Source: Burkholderiaceae bacterium (GTDB taxonomy: Bacteria > Pseudomonadota > Gammaproteobacteria > Burkholderiales > Burkholderiaceae). From it: 17,041 nt of DNA. Positions within the stretch are counted from its first letter, which is position 1. Each line of letters begins with the position of its first letter. Below are positions 7,819 through 15,230 of this stretch, one piece after another. Made by a program: the position numbers and the translations under genes. Below the pieces are notes generated by a model. That model worked only from the letters and a program-made list of their open reading frames with translations, was not told the DNA's origin and did no database searches. The stretch is from the NCBI GenBank assembly GCA_947380285.1, contig CANCQD010000046.1, forward strand, positions 1 through 17,041. The letters run 5' to 3'.

Positions 7819-8823
7819 TTACCTGAATAAATTCTTCTTGCAGTAATCCAAAGCCGCCTTCAGTTCTTCGGGGTTGAAGGGGTCAAATGTTTTTCTTCCC
7901 TCAATTGCACGCAGCCATGTGAGCTGCCGCTTGCCAAGTTGTCTAGTGGCAGCCAATGCTTTGTAGCGCATCTCTTCAGCGTCAATTTCCCCATTGAGAA
8001 ATTCCCAGGCTTGACGATAGCCTACCGAACGAATAGCTGGCAGATCTGCGTGTAATCCAGTATTCGCACGAAGCACTCTTACTTCATCCATAAATCCTGC
8101 GGCGAGCATTTCATCAAAACGTTTTTCTAAATTTAGATGCAAGCGTTTGCGATCACTGGGTTCTAGTGACACTAAATTAATCCATGGTGGAATAGCGGAA
8201 CCCTCTCTGCCATCTTCGCTGGGTGAGTCAGCAAGTAATGCTGACATGGGTTTTCCGGTAATTTCAAAAACTTCTAAAGCACGCTGCACTCGTTGAGAAT
8301 CGTTTGGCTTTAAGCGCGCTGCAGTTTCGGGATCAACTTTGGCAAGCTGATCATGCATTGCTGGCCAGCCTACAGCTTTACCTGCTTCATCTAAGCGGGC
8401 GCGAATTTCTGGATTTGCTGGGGGAAGTGAAGAGAGGCCATACGCCCATGCACGCCAATACAACATGGTTCCGCCAACAACAACCGGAATATTTCCTCGA
8501 GCACGAATTTCTGCGCATAGATGTTTTGCATCATTGGCAAAACGAGCGGCTGAATACACTTCGGTGGGATCGATGATGTCAATCAAATGATGAATGACGG
8601 CAGCCTGTTCTGCCTTGGTTGGTTTGGCACTACCAATGTCCAAACCGCGATAGACCAAAGCAGAATCCATACTGATAAGTTCAATGGTTAACCCAATAGA
8701 TTTGGCATGCTCAGCCAAGGACATGGCGAGATGGGTTTTGCCTGCACCAGTAGGACCAACAATACAAAGCGTAGGGACTTGTTCTGGAGTATGCGCAGGC
8801 TGAATGTAGGGTTCAGTTTGCAT
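7819..8823 (-). CDS. miaA: tRNA dimethylallyltransferase (tRNA isopentenyltransferase)
   Basis: Attaches a dimethylallyl group to N6 of A37 in tRNAs that read codons starting with U, the first step of the ms2i6A modification. The protein has 334 residues. The P-loop is GPTGAGKT at 23-30. The conserved SMDSALVYRGLDIGSAKP stretch runs 51-68 with the likely catalytic D53. VGGTMLY is at 116-122, the SVGYRQ motif follows further on, and ATRQLGKRQLTWLR lies near the C-terminus. All are family signatures. The start is ATG 8823-8821. It is only 5 nt downstream of a consensus TATAAT on the same strand and has no ribosome site, so the message may be leaderless. It converges on purM and diverges from the DedA gene. 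Confidence 0.97.
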   Translation of the reverse strand: MQTEPYIQPAHTPEQVPTLCIVGPTGAGKTHLAMSLAEHAKSIGLTIELISMDSALVYRGLDIGSAKPTKAEQAAVIHHLIDIIDPTEVYSAARFANDAKHLCAEIRARGNIPVVVGGTMLYWRAWAYGLSSLPPANPEIRARLDEAGKAVGWPAMHDQLAKVDPETAARLKPNDSQRVQRALEVFEITGKPMSALLADSPSEDGREGSAIPPWINLVSLEPSDRKRLHLNLEKRFDEMLAAGFMDEVRVLRANTGLHADLPAIRSVGYRQAWEFLNGEIDAEEMRYKALAATRQLGKRQLTWLRAIEGRKTFDPFNPEELKAALDYCKKNLFR

Positions 8824-8828
8824 GTCTA

Positions 8829-8858
8829 ATTATAAGAGCCTGTTAATATCCGCAACAA
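8829..8858 (-). promoter_or_regulatory. Candidate miaA promoter giving a leaderless message
   Basis: On the minus strand TATAAT (8834-8829) is an exact -10 consensus. TTGTTG (8858-8853) lies 18 nt upstream, matching only the TTG of a -35. A start 6-7 nt after the -10 falls on or next to the A of the miaA ATG (8823). The same short stretch also carries TATAAG on the plus strand (8832-8837), a possible dedA -10. Confidence 0.5.
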
Positions 8859-8878
8859 ACCCATATTTGGAGCCTCAG

Positions 8879-9526
8879 TTGATTGATACCCTTTTGCAAA
8901 TAAGCGATTTATTGCTGCATATTGATAAACATCTAGATCTGGTGATTCAGCAATACGGCCCTTGGGCCTATGGTCTATTGTTTGCCATTGTTTTTGCAGA
9001 AACCGGCTTAGTCGTTGCGCCATTCTTGCCGGGTGATTCTCTCTTATTTATTGCTGGTGCTTATTGTGCAACGGAGCATTTCAATATTTGGACCTTGTGC
9101 ATTGGTCTGTTAATTGCTGCAGTCGCAGGTAATACCGTGAATTATTTTATTGGTCGCTGGATTGGCAAACGCGTCTTTAGTAGTAAATCGCGCTGGATTG
9201 ATCAGGGCGCCCTATTAAAGACCCATGCATTTTACGAAAAGCATGGTGGCAAGACCATCATTCTCGCGCGCTTCTTGCCAATATTTCGCACCTTTGCGCC
9301 TTTCATTGCTGGCGTGTCTGAGATGAATTTCTCGCGCTTTCAGTTATTTAACATTACTGGTGCTCTGCTGTGGGTCTTTGGCTTGGTGATTGCTGGATAT
9401 TTCTTTGGCAATATTCCCATCATTCGCCAGAATCTCAATGTAATTGTGCTGGTTGGAGTTGGTGCTGCTGCTGTGCCAGTTTTATTCGCAGCTGCATACA
9501 AAATTTTTCAGCGCAAGAAAAGCTAA
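8879..9526 (+). CDS. DedA family inner-membrane protein, TTG start preferred
   Basis: A 215-residue DedA/VTT-domain membrane protein. Members act in membrane homeostasis, and some are lipid or undecaprenyl-phosphate translocases; the substrate here is not known. Residues shown to be essential in E. coli YqjA/YghB have counterparts: E41 in FAETG, D53 in FLPGDS, and R131 and R137 in ARFLPIFRTFAPF. Membrane or re-entrant segments are at about 30-60, 70-92, 127-146, 158-178 and 187-206. The tail is basic (QRKKS). An in-frame ATG at 8822 would add 19 residues, but it overlaps the miaA start codon and has no ribosome site. TTG at 8879 has GGAG at 8869-8872 with 6 nt spacing and gives the usual family N-terminus, so I prefer it. 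It converges on the SirB1 gene. Confidence 0.92.
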   Translation: MIDTLLQISDLLLHIDKHLDLVIQQYGPWAYGLLFAIVFAETGLVVAPFLPGDSLLFIAGAYCATEHFNIWTLCIGLLIAAVAGNTVNYFIGRWIGKRVFSSKSRWIDQGALLKTHAFYEKHGGKTIILARFLPIFRTFAPFIAGVSEMNFSRFQLFNITGALLWVFGLVIAGYFFGNIPIIRQNLNVIVLVGVGAAAVPVLFAAAYKIFQRKKS

Positions 9527-9540
9527 ATAAAGCAGAACAA

Positions 9541-9566
9541 CTAAAGTCAAAGCAAGTTGACCTTAG
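9541..9566. terminator. Imperfect hairpin between convergent dedA and SirB1 genes
   Basis: Bases 9541-9550 pair with 9557-9566 (10 positions, one A-C mismatch) around a 6-nt loop, 14 nt after the dedA stop and overlapping the stop of the minus-strand gene. A competing perfect 9-bp inverted repeat pairs 9543-9551 (AAAGTCAAA) with 9577-9585. Neither strand has a clean T run, so terminator function is only a possibility. Confidence 0.35.
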
Positions 9567-10405
9567 TGCAGCTTGGTTTGACTTTCGAGGGTGGCTATAT
9601 GCTCGCGAATATCGCTTGCGTCTTCAGCCTCTGGCATTTCGCTTAGGTAGCGATGCATATCCGCTAAAGCCGGACGTAAATATTCCAACTGCGCGAAGAT
9701 TAATCCTCGATCTCTAATCTCCTCAACGGAGTCTGGTAGAAGGATCACCAAACGCTCTTGAATACCTAGCAGGCGCTCCCAGCGCTCATGTTCTGAGTAA
9801 ATCATTTTGAGGTTCCTCAGAAAGCGTGACAGAATCTCTCTTGAGCTAGAAGCCCTCAGAAAGATATTGAGAGGCAAGCTGAGCTCACCGCGATAACCTT
9901 TAGCATCCAAGTAAGGGTCGAGCATTTCTTGCAGCTGAGTCTTGGAGAGTGATTCTCCAGTGAGCGGGTCCATGATCACTTCACCTTGTTGCAAAGAGAT
10001 ACGCATCATGAAGTGATTTGGAAATGAAACGCCCCGAATCTTTAAACCAATTTGATTGCCGAGTTCAATCATTAGAATCGCTAATGAAATTGGGATACCC
10101 CTGCGATTCTCGAGAACGTAATGTAGGTAGGAATTTTCAGGCGCATAAAAATCATTTGGGTTTGGGCCAAAACCCAACTCGGCATAAAAGAAATGTTTGA
10201 GAATTTGTAAGCGCTGAACTGGAGAAGTATCTGGGGAGATACGCGACTTTAACTGGTTTCCCAGTTGATCAAGTTTATCCAGTACACCCTGAACGTCGAG
10301 ATCGGGATAGGCATGTTGTGCGACAGCAATCGCTCCCTCGGTTAAGGGGAAGTGTTCATCTTCGGCAACGAGGGAGGTGAAATAGTCAAGTTGTTGTGTT
10401 GGCAT
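9563..10405 (-). CDS. SirB1 family protein (transglutaminase-like domain plus TPR)
   Basis: A 280-residue cytoplasmic protein of the SirB1/YchA family. The N-terminal half is a degenerate transglutaminase-like fold: ENSYLHYVLENRRGIPISL at about 90-108, H131 in FPNHFMMRI and D146 in IMDPLTG. The usual nucleophilic Cys is not seen near the ISL segment, where a Ser stands, so catalysis is doubtful. The C-terminal half (about 190-260) has the alternating helices of a TPR module. No biochemical role is established, to my knowledge. The open frame extends to 10525, inside murJ, but family members begin near MPTQQLDYFT, which is the ATG at 10405, 5 nt after the murJ stop. The tight spacing implies co-transcription with murJ. 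Confidence 0.87.
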   Translation of the reverse strand: MPTQQLDYFTSLVAEDEHFPLTEGAIAVAQHAYPDLDVQGVLDKLDQLGNQLKSRISPDTSPVQRLQILKHFFYAELGFGPNPNDFYAPENSYLHYVLENRRGIPISLAILMIELGNQIGLKIRGVSFPNHFMMRISLQQGEVIMDPLTGESLSKTQLQEMLDPYLDAKGYRGELSLPLNIFLRASSSREILSRFLRNLKMIYSEHERWERLLGIQERLVILLPDSVEEIRDRGLIFAQLEYLRPALADMHRYLSEMPEAEDASDIREHIATLESQTKLH

Positions 10406-10410
10406 ACAAG

Positions 10411-11964
10411 CTATTTTGCATGACGTAAGAATTTTTGCCAGCGAATTCCAACTAAAGCGAGGGACGCAAAGTAAACAATGGCAGCAATACCAAGCCATAA
10501 GGCAAGTAAACCAATACGAAGCCACGGTTCTGCTTGAAGTTCAATCCAACTATGCGCACCGGCAGCATAAAAAAGCACTGCTGCAAAGGGAATGAGCGCT
10601 AGGAATAATTGACCTAGGTACTTGGCCCAAGCAGAGCTAGGTAGGGCGCCGCGTCGATGAAGGCCAACCCATAATAGCGCGGCATTCAGGCATGCACCTG
10701 TGCCCACAGATAGGGCAAGTCCAGCATGGCCAAGCCAAGGTACAAAGACTAGGTTGGCTAACTGAGTAGCTACTAAAACGAGCAATCCAATTTTGACCGG
10801 GGTACGGATATCTTGACGAGAATAAAAGCCAGGAGCCAAAATTTTCACAAGAATCAAACCAATGAGTCCAACTCCATAGGCGGCCAATGCGCGTTGTGTC
10901 ATCACGACATCTAGTGCATTAAATTTGCCGTAGTGATACAAGACAGCTGCAAGCGGTTCTCCAAAGATAAATAGTGCAAGCGCGCATGGCGCTGCCAGTA
11001 AAAATGTCAGCTGTAATCCCCAAAGCAATAGTTCACCGGCGTGTACTAAATCATTTTTGGCGTTGGCTTTACTTAAGCTGGGTAAAAGCACGGTACCTAG
11101 CGCCACACCAAGCAGGGCAGTTGGAAACTCCATCAAGCGATCTGCATAAGACAGCCAAGAAACGCTTCCTGCTTGTAGGCGAGAAGCAATATTCGTATTA
11201 ATGATGAGGGAGATTTGTGCGACTGAAACCGCAAATACTGCCGGTCCCATCAGACGCAACACGCGTCTTGCGTCTGGATTGGTGACGGCCGTCTTAATGG
11301 CGCCGGGCAGCAAGCCTATACGAGGCAATAAGCCAATTCGAGACAGAGCAGGAATTTGTATCGCTAATTGCAAAACACCGCCAATGAGAACACCAATGCT
11401 CAAGGCATAAATGGGCTGATCAAGATGGGGCGCTAAGAATAGTGCACTCCCGATTAATGCCAGATTGAGAAGAACTGGGGTAAATGCAGGAATAGCAAAA
11501 CGCTGGAATGTGTTCAAAATACCAGCCGAAAGCGAAACCAGTGATATTAGGCCGATATACGGGAACATAATTCGGGTCATCACAACGCTGGCGTCATATG
11601 CCGGGCCACCTTTAAAGCCTGTGGCGATGATCAAAATGAGGGCTGGGGCGCCAATCACGCCTACCAATACCGTTAGCAGCAAAGCCCAAAATAAGAGGGT
11701 AGAGACCGCATTAACGAGGATTTGAGCCTGTTTTTGATCCCCTTTGCTGGAGATTTCTCCCAAAATGGGCACGAAAGCTTGAGAAAAGGCTCCTTCGGCA
11801 AAGAGTCGACGCAGTAAATTTGGTAGCCTAAAAGCCACATTAAAGGCGTCCGTCCACTCGGAGGCCCCAAAACTACGGGCAATCAGGGTCTCCCGGAGCA
11901 GGCCCGTAATACGGGACAGCATAGTTAGGGAACTAACCTTGGCAGCGGCAGATAGCAGGTTCAT
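10411..11964 (-). CDS. murJ: Lipid II flippase MurJ (MviN)
   Basis: Moves the lipid II peptidoglycan precursor across the inner membrane. The protein has 517 residues, with about 14 hydrophobic segments spread along its length, as expected for the MOP exporter family. Residues needed in E. coli MurJ are at the same positions: R18 and R24 in the first segment, D39 in WTDAF, and R52 in NLLRRLFAEGAFSQAFVPIL. Other conserved blocks are AGILNTFQRFAIPAF, SWLSYADRLMEFP, LGTVLLPSLSKANA and APGFYSRQDIRTPVK. The start ATG at 11964 has AGGTGA about 10 nt upstream. It diverges from rpsT across a 151-nt gap, and is followed 5 nt later by the SirB1 gene. Confidence 0.98.
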   Translation of the reverse strand: MNLLSAAAKVSSLTMLSRITGLLRETLIARSFGASEWTDAFNVAFRLPNLLRRLFAEGAFSQAFVPILGEISSKGDQKQAQILVNAVSTLLFWALLLTVLVGVIGAPALILIIATGFKGGPAYDASVVMTRIMFPYIGLISLVSLSAGILNTFQRFAIPAFTPVLLNLALIGSALFLAPHLDQPIYALSIGVLIGGVLQLAIQIPALSRIGLLPRIGLLPGAIKTAVTNPDARRVLRLMGPAVFAVSVAQISLIINTNIASRLQAGSVSWLSYADRLMEFPTALLGVALGTVLLPSLSKANAKNDLVHAGELLLWGLQLTFLLAAPCALALFIFGEPLAAVLYHYGKFNALDVVMTQRALAAYGVGLIGLILVKILAPGFYSRQDIRTPVKIGLLVLVATQLANLVFVPWLGHAGLALSVGTGACLNAALLWVGLHRRGALPSSAWAKYLGQLFLALIPFAAVLFYAAGAHSWIELQAEPWLRIGLLALWLGIAAIVYFASLALVGIRWQKFLRHAK

Positions 11965-12115
11965 GAGCCGATTTTCACCTATTTATCGGTCGGCTGGGCT
12001 TTTTTGCCCCTTTAAGGTAAAATCTTGGGTTTTGGCGAGCTTGCTTCTGTATCTGGCAAGTCCGCAAGATTTTTAACTAATCGCATTTTGCAATTTATAG
12101 AGGCAAGGTTTAAAG
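11965..12115. promoter_or_regulatory. Divergent murJ/rpsT region with rpsT leader
   Basis: A 151-nt gap. On the plus strand TAAAAT (12018-12023) is a plausible rpsT -10, though no convincing -35 stands 16-18 nt upstream. That would give an rpsT leader of roughly 85-90 nt. In it CTTGC (12040-12044) can pair with GCAAG at either 12056-12060 or 12064-12068, so two alternative stems exclude each other. Bases 12019-12027 (AAAATCTTG) are also the exact complement of 12065-12073, but overlap the proposed -10. AAGG near 12105 is the likely rpsT ribosome site. No clear murJ promoter was seen. Confidence 0.35.
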
Positions 12116-12382
12116 ATGGCCAATACAGCACAAGCGCGCAAGCGTGCACGCCAAGCAGTAAAACAAAACGAACATAACTCCAGTTTGCGTTCTAAGCTCC
12201 GCACTTCCATTAAGGCAGTTCGTAAAGCAATTGAAACTGGTGACAAAGCTGCTGCTGCAAAAGTTTTCGCAGCAACGCAAGCAACAATCGACAAGATTGC
12301 TGACAAAAAGATTGCTCATAAAAATACTGCATCTCGTCAGAAGTCACGTTTGTCTGCAGCTATTAAGGCGATGGCAGCGTAA
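12116..12382 (+). CDS. rpsT: 30S ribosomal protein S20
   Basis: A small, very basic, Ala/Lys-rich helical protein of 88 residues, the standard length, that binds 16S rRNA early in 30S assembly. The N-terminus [14 protein letters not shown], the central [17 protein letters not shown] and the C-terminal [16 protein letters not shown] are all typical of S20. It stands alone on the plus strand with a strong terminator 43 nt after the stop. Codon use is like that of a highly expressed gene, with many GCA/GCT, AAA/AAG and CGT codons. In E. coli S20 limits its own translation; whether the 85-90 nt leader here does so cannot be read from sequence. Confidence 0.99.
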   Translation: MANTAQARKRARQAVKQNEHNSSLRSKLRTSIKAVRKAIETGDKAAAAKVFAATQATIDKIADKKIAHKNTASRQKSRLSAAIKAMAA

Positions 12383-12425
12383 TACAGTTTTAGTTTTAGG
12401 CTGGTCGAAGTAGTTTCGATCTAAG

Positions 12426-12457
12426 CCCGCTCCTCATCAGAGCGGGTTTTTGTTTTT
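12426..12457 (+). terminator. Intrinsic terminator of rpsT
   Basis: CCCGCTC (12426-12432) pairs exactly with GAGCGGG (12440-12446) around a 7-nt loop, followed by TTTTTGTTTTT to 12457. This is a strong rho-independent terminator. The DUF3579 stop codon on the other strand (12456-12458) lies in its T run. Confidence 0.92.
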
Positions 12458-12770
12458 AAGGCTGGGATGGGGCTGTTGGGTTGAACTCACATGCCTCTTC
12501 AATCGGTAGGCTGTTGTCTTTGGCAAAGTTCATGACAAAGTCTAGCGCTCTGGGATCTAGGTCCCGTAGTCTGGTATCAATAACAACGCATTTCACTTTT
12601 GCAATAAGCACTGGTCTGACATAGGGCGAATAAGTGAAGCGAGGGTCCCCGGAATCACCGGGAGGGCGAAAAGTAGCCATTACCCCGCACAGACGCTCCG
12701 CCCAATCGCTGGGCCGAAATGGTTTGCCAGAAGTGGTAATGCCTTGAATGAAAAGCTTTTTGTGGTTCAA
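12456..12770 (-). CDS. DUF3579 family protein, apparent TTG start
   Basis: A 104-residue protein of the DUF3579 family, seen in betaproteobacteria next to rpsT and argF; function unknown. The conserved core is clear: FIQGITTSGKPFRPSDWAE from residue 7, LCGVMATF, then YSPYVRP, the VKCVVIDTRLRDLDP stretch and FVMNFAKDN. No signal peptide or membrane segment is present, so it is probably cytoplasmic. The only usual start codon that gives a complete core is TTG at 12770. Upstream the frame is open to a TAA but has no ATG, GTG or other TTG, and no ribosome site precedes the TTG. It diverges from argF, and its stop overlaps the T run of the rpsT terminator. The family is confident; the exact start is not. 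Confidence 0.88.
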   Translation of the reverse strand: MNHKKLFIQGITTSGKPFRPSDWAERLCGVMATFRPPGDSGDPRFTYSPYVRPVLIAKVKCVVIDTRLRDLDPRALDFVMNFAKDNSLPIEEACEFNPTAPSQP

Positions 12771-12831
12771 GTTCGCGTAATGATGGTTGTGGAAAATAGT
12801 ATTACTAAGCCCCCTAGCTTAACAGCCTGAG

Positions 12832-12860
12832 TTGGCCGTAAGATGACTTTAGGATCTATT
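12832..12860 (+). promoter_or_regulatory. Candidate argF promoter
   Basis: TTGGCC (12832-12837) and TCTATT (12855-12860) are separated by 17 nt and each match the sigma-70 consensus at 4 of 6 positions. The predicted start near 12867 is 11 nt before the first possible argF ATG (12878) and about 56 nt before the preferred one (12923). No convincing ARG box was seen around it. Confidence 0.45.
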
Positions 12861-12922
12861 TTCGTGCAGCCGAAAGTATGAAGAAAAAAATGCAAGCCAA
12901 AACTTTAGTAGAAAGCTCAACT

Positions 12923-13870
12923 ATGACATCGCTGGCAAAGCCTCAAGTGCCCGGTAAGGTAAAGCACTATCTGCAGTTTTCTGATCTGACTCGTGAAGAG
13001 TATGACTATTTGCTTAAGCGTTCAGCTTGGCTTAAGGCTAAGTTTAAGAGCTATGAAACTTGGCACCCTCTACATGACCGAACTTTGGCGATGATTTTTG
13101 AGAAGCACTCCACACGTACCCGTCTTTCTTTCGAGGCGGGCATCCATCAGCTTGGTGGCCATGCGGTATACCTAAACACTCGAGATACTCAGTTAGGTCG
13201 TGGTGAGCCTGTAGAAGATGCTGCTCAAGTGATTTCAAGAATGACGGACATCATCATGATTCGTACCTTTGGCCAAGACATCATTGAGCGTTTTGCGTCT
13301 AATTCACGCGTACCAGTCATTAATGGCCTGACAAATGAATTTCATCCATGCCAAGTCTTGGCTGATATCTTTACTTTTGTGGAGGCTCGTGGCCCGATCC
13401 AGGGGAAGACAGTGGCTTGGGTAGGTGATGCTAATAATATGGCCTATACCTGGCTTCAGGCCGCTGAATGTTTAGATTTCCAGTTGCGCTTCTCGGCGCC
13501 AGAGGGTTATCAATTAGATACTGCACGTCTGTCACCCAATTCTGCAAAACACTTGACGATTTGTGTTGATCCGAAAGATGCATGCAAAGGTGCTGACCTG
13601 GTTTCTACAGATGTTTGGACCAGCATGGGTTATGAGGATGAAAATACTTCCCGTATGAATGCCTTCCAAGATTGGATGGTCGATGAAGAGTTGATGTCCT
13701 TAGCTAAGCCAGATGTCTTGTTCATGCATTGCTTGCCAGCACATCGTGGCGAAGAGGTTTCGGCTGGCGTAATTGATGGTCCGCAAAGTATTGTTTGGGA
13801 AGAGGCGGAAAATCGTTTGCATGTTCAAAAAGCCTTGATGGAGTATTTGCTCTGCGGGCGCTTGGATTAA
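12923..13870 (+). CDS. argF: Ornithine carbamoyltransferase
   Basis: Joins ornithine and carbamoyl phosphate to make citrulline in arginine synthesis; works as a cytoplasmic trimer. From the preferred ATG the protein has 315 residues. The carbamoyl-phosphate site STRTR is at 63-67, the DTQLGRGEP loop at about 88-96, HPCQ at 141-144, the WVGDANNMAYTW segment of the ornithine domain at 166-177, and the HCLPAHR ornithine loop at 269-275. The frame is open to an ATG at 12878 that would add the extension MKKKMQAKTLVESST. That is not typical of the family, and the gene has a slightly better ribosome site (GAAAG, 7 nt spacing) before 12923. The start is therefore uncertain by 15 residues. argG follows 65 nt downstream, so the two arginine genes are probably co-transcribed. 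Confidence 0.96.
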   Translation: MTSLAKPQVPGKVKHYLQFSDLTREEYDYLLKRSAWLKAKFKSYETWHPLHDRTLAMIFEKHSTRTRLSFEAGIHQLGGHAVYLNTRDTQLGRGEPVEDAAQVISRMTDIIMIRTFGQDIIERFASNSRVPVINGLTNEFHPCQVLADIFTFVEARGPIQGKTVAWVGDANNMAYTWLQAAECLDFQLRFSAPEGYQLDTARLSPNSAKHLTICVDPKDACKGADLVSTDVWTSMGYEDENTSRMNAFQDWMVDEELMSLAKPDVLFMHCLPAHRGEEVSAGVIDGPQSIVWEEAENRLHVQKALMEYLLCGRLD

Positions 13871-13935
13871 GTAATTTTGTATGGAGTAGTTTGTCTTAGT
13901 AAGTTTCTAGTTAATTTTTGATTGAAAAAGAAAAT

Positions 13936-15168
13936 ATGTCTGATATTAAAAAAGCAGTCTTAGCGTATTCCGGTGGTCTAGATACAAGTGTGATCTTAAA
14001 ATGGCTTCAAGATACGTATGGCTGCGAGATCGTGACGTTTACCGCAGATCTAGGCCAAGGCGAAGAGCTGGAGCCAGCCCGTGCCAAGGCTTTGCAGTTT
14101 GGTATCAAACCGGAAAATATTTTTATTGATGATTTGCGCGAAGAGTTTGTGCGTGACTTTGTATTCCCCATGTTCCGCGCTAATACGATTTACGAAGGTG
14201 AATATTTATTGGGCACATCGATTGCTCGCCCATTAATTGCTAAGCGTCAAATTGAAATCGCCCGCTTAACTGGTGCTGATTCTGTGTCACATGGCGCCAC
14301 TGGTAAAGGTAACGACCAAGTTCGCTTTGAGTTGGGATACTACGCTTTAGAACCAGGCATTAAAGTCATTGCTCCTTGGCGTGAATGGGATCTGCTCTCT
14401 CGTGAGAAGTTAATGGCTTACGCAGAAAAGCATGGTATTCCGGTTGAGATGAAACATAAGCAAGGCGGTTCGCCTTATTCAATGGATGCCAACCTCTTGC
14501 ATATCAGCTATGAGGGCCGTCATTTAGAGAACCCAAATGCCGAAGCAGAAGAGTCAATGTGGCGTTGGACGGTTTCTCCAGAGAAGGCTCCAGATGCCCC
14601 AGAAATTATTGAGATTGAATTTAAGGCTGGCGACCCAGTGGCAATTGATGGCAAAGCCTATAAGCCACATGAGTTGTTGGCTGAATTAAATCGCATTGGC
14701 GGTAAACATGGCATCGGTCGCCTTGACCTCGTGGAAAACCGCTTTGTAGGCATGAAGAGTCGCGGTTGCTATGAAACCCCTGGCGGCACAATCCTGCTAA
14801 AGGCGCACCGCGGCATAGAGAGCATTACATTGGATCGCGAAGTGGCTCACTTGAAGGATGATTTGATGCCACGCTATGCAAGCCTGATATACAACGGCTT
14901 GTGGTGGGCACCAGAGCGTGTAGCTCTGCAAACTTTGATTGATCACACACAGCAGGCGGTAAACGGCGTTGTTCGTTTGAAGCTCTACAAAGGCTCTGTC
15001 TCAGTGATTTCACGTGATTCAGCAAATACCTTGTTTGATCAAAATATCGCAACTTTTGATGATGACGGTGGCGCATATAACCAAGCAGATGCTGGCGGCT
15101 TTATTAAGCTCAATGCCTTACGTATGCGCATTGCTGAAACCGCAAGACGTAAGCGCGCCCAGAAATAA
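13936..15168 (+). CDS. argG: Argininosuccinate synthase
   Basis: Condenses citrulline with aspartate using ATP to give argininosuccinate, the step after ArgF. The protein has 410 residues, the normal length of the short bacterial type. The N-type PP-loop is AYSGGLDTS at 10-18. [14 protein letters not shown] follows at about 35-48, [13 protein letters not shown] is at 120-132, and the [16 protein letters not shown] stretch and the [10 protein letters not shown] motif come later. The frame also opens at a TTG (13918), adding six residues, but [14 protein letters not shown] is the normal start, so I chose the ATG at 13936. It is preceded only by an A-rich, weak ribosome site. It follows argF and is itself followed by ppnP after an unusual A-rich spacer. 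Confidence 0.98.
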   Translation: MSDIKKAVLAYSGGLDTSVILKWLQDTYGCEIVTFTADLGQGEELEPARAKALQFGIKPENIFIDDLREEFVRDFVFPMFRANTIYEGEYLLGTSIARPLIAKRQIEIARLTGADSVSHGATGKGNDQVRFELGYYALEPGIKVIAPWREWDLLSREKLMAYAEKHGIPVEMKHKQGGSPYSMDANLLHISYEGRHLENPNAEAEESMWRWTVSPEKAPDAPEIIEIEFKAGDPVAIDGKAYKPHELLAELNRIGGKHGIGRLDLVENRFVGMKSRGCYETPGGTILLKAHRGIESITLDREVAHLKDDLMPRYASLIYNGLWWAPERVALQTLIDHTQQAVNGVVRLKLYKGSVSVISRDSANTLFDQNIATFDDDGGAYNQADAGGFIKLNALRMRIAETARRKRAQK

Positions 15169-15203
15169 ATAAAAATAAAAAATAAACAATAAACAATAAA
15201 TTA
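15163..15203 (+). repeat. G-free A-rich spacer with tandem AATAAAC units
   Basis: From the end of argG to 15203 there is no G and only two C. It contains AATAAAC at 15181-15187 and 15188-15194 and a third copy with one change at 15195-15201, after looser AAATAAA-type units. Such a single-stranded RNA could be an RNase E entry site or simply slippage DNA; function is not shown. Confidence 0.6.
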
Positions 15204-15230
15204 GAACCTAATAGATTAGAAAGAATCAGC

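Noticed and set aside
9370..9717. 115-codon plus-strand frame covering the end of dedA and running antisense to the SirB1 gene
   Set aside because: The Cys/Trp-rich translation is a frame shadow of a conserved membrane protein; no start signal.
10406..10525. N-terminal 40 residues of the longest SirB1 frame
   Set aside because: They overlap the end of murJ, are Cys/Trp-rich, and the family start is the ATG at 10405.
11996..12009. GGGC-TTTTTT-GCCC inverted repeat as a terminator
   Set aside because: The stem is only 4 bp, the T run is in the loop, and it lies between two divergent promoters where nothing needs ending.
12403..12421. Small stem in the rpsT trailer, considered as a minus-strand terminator for DUF3579
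   Set aside because: Read leftwards it is followed by A-rich, not T-rich, sequence; it cannot be an intrinsic terminator for that gene.
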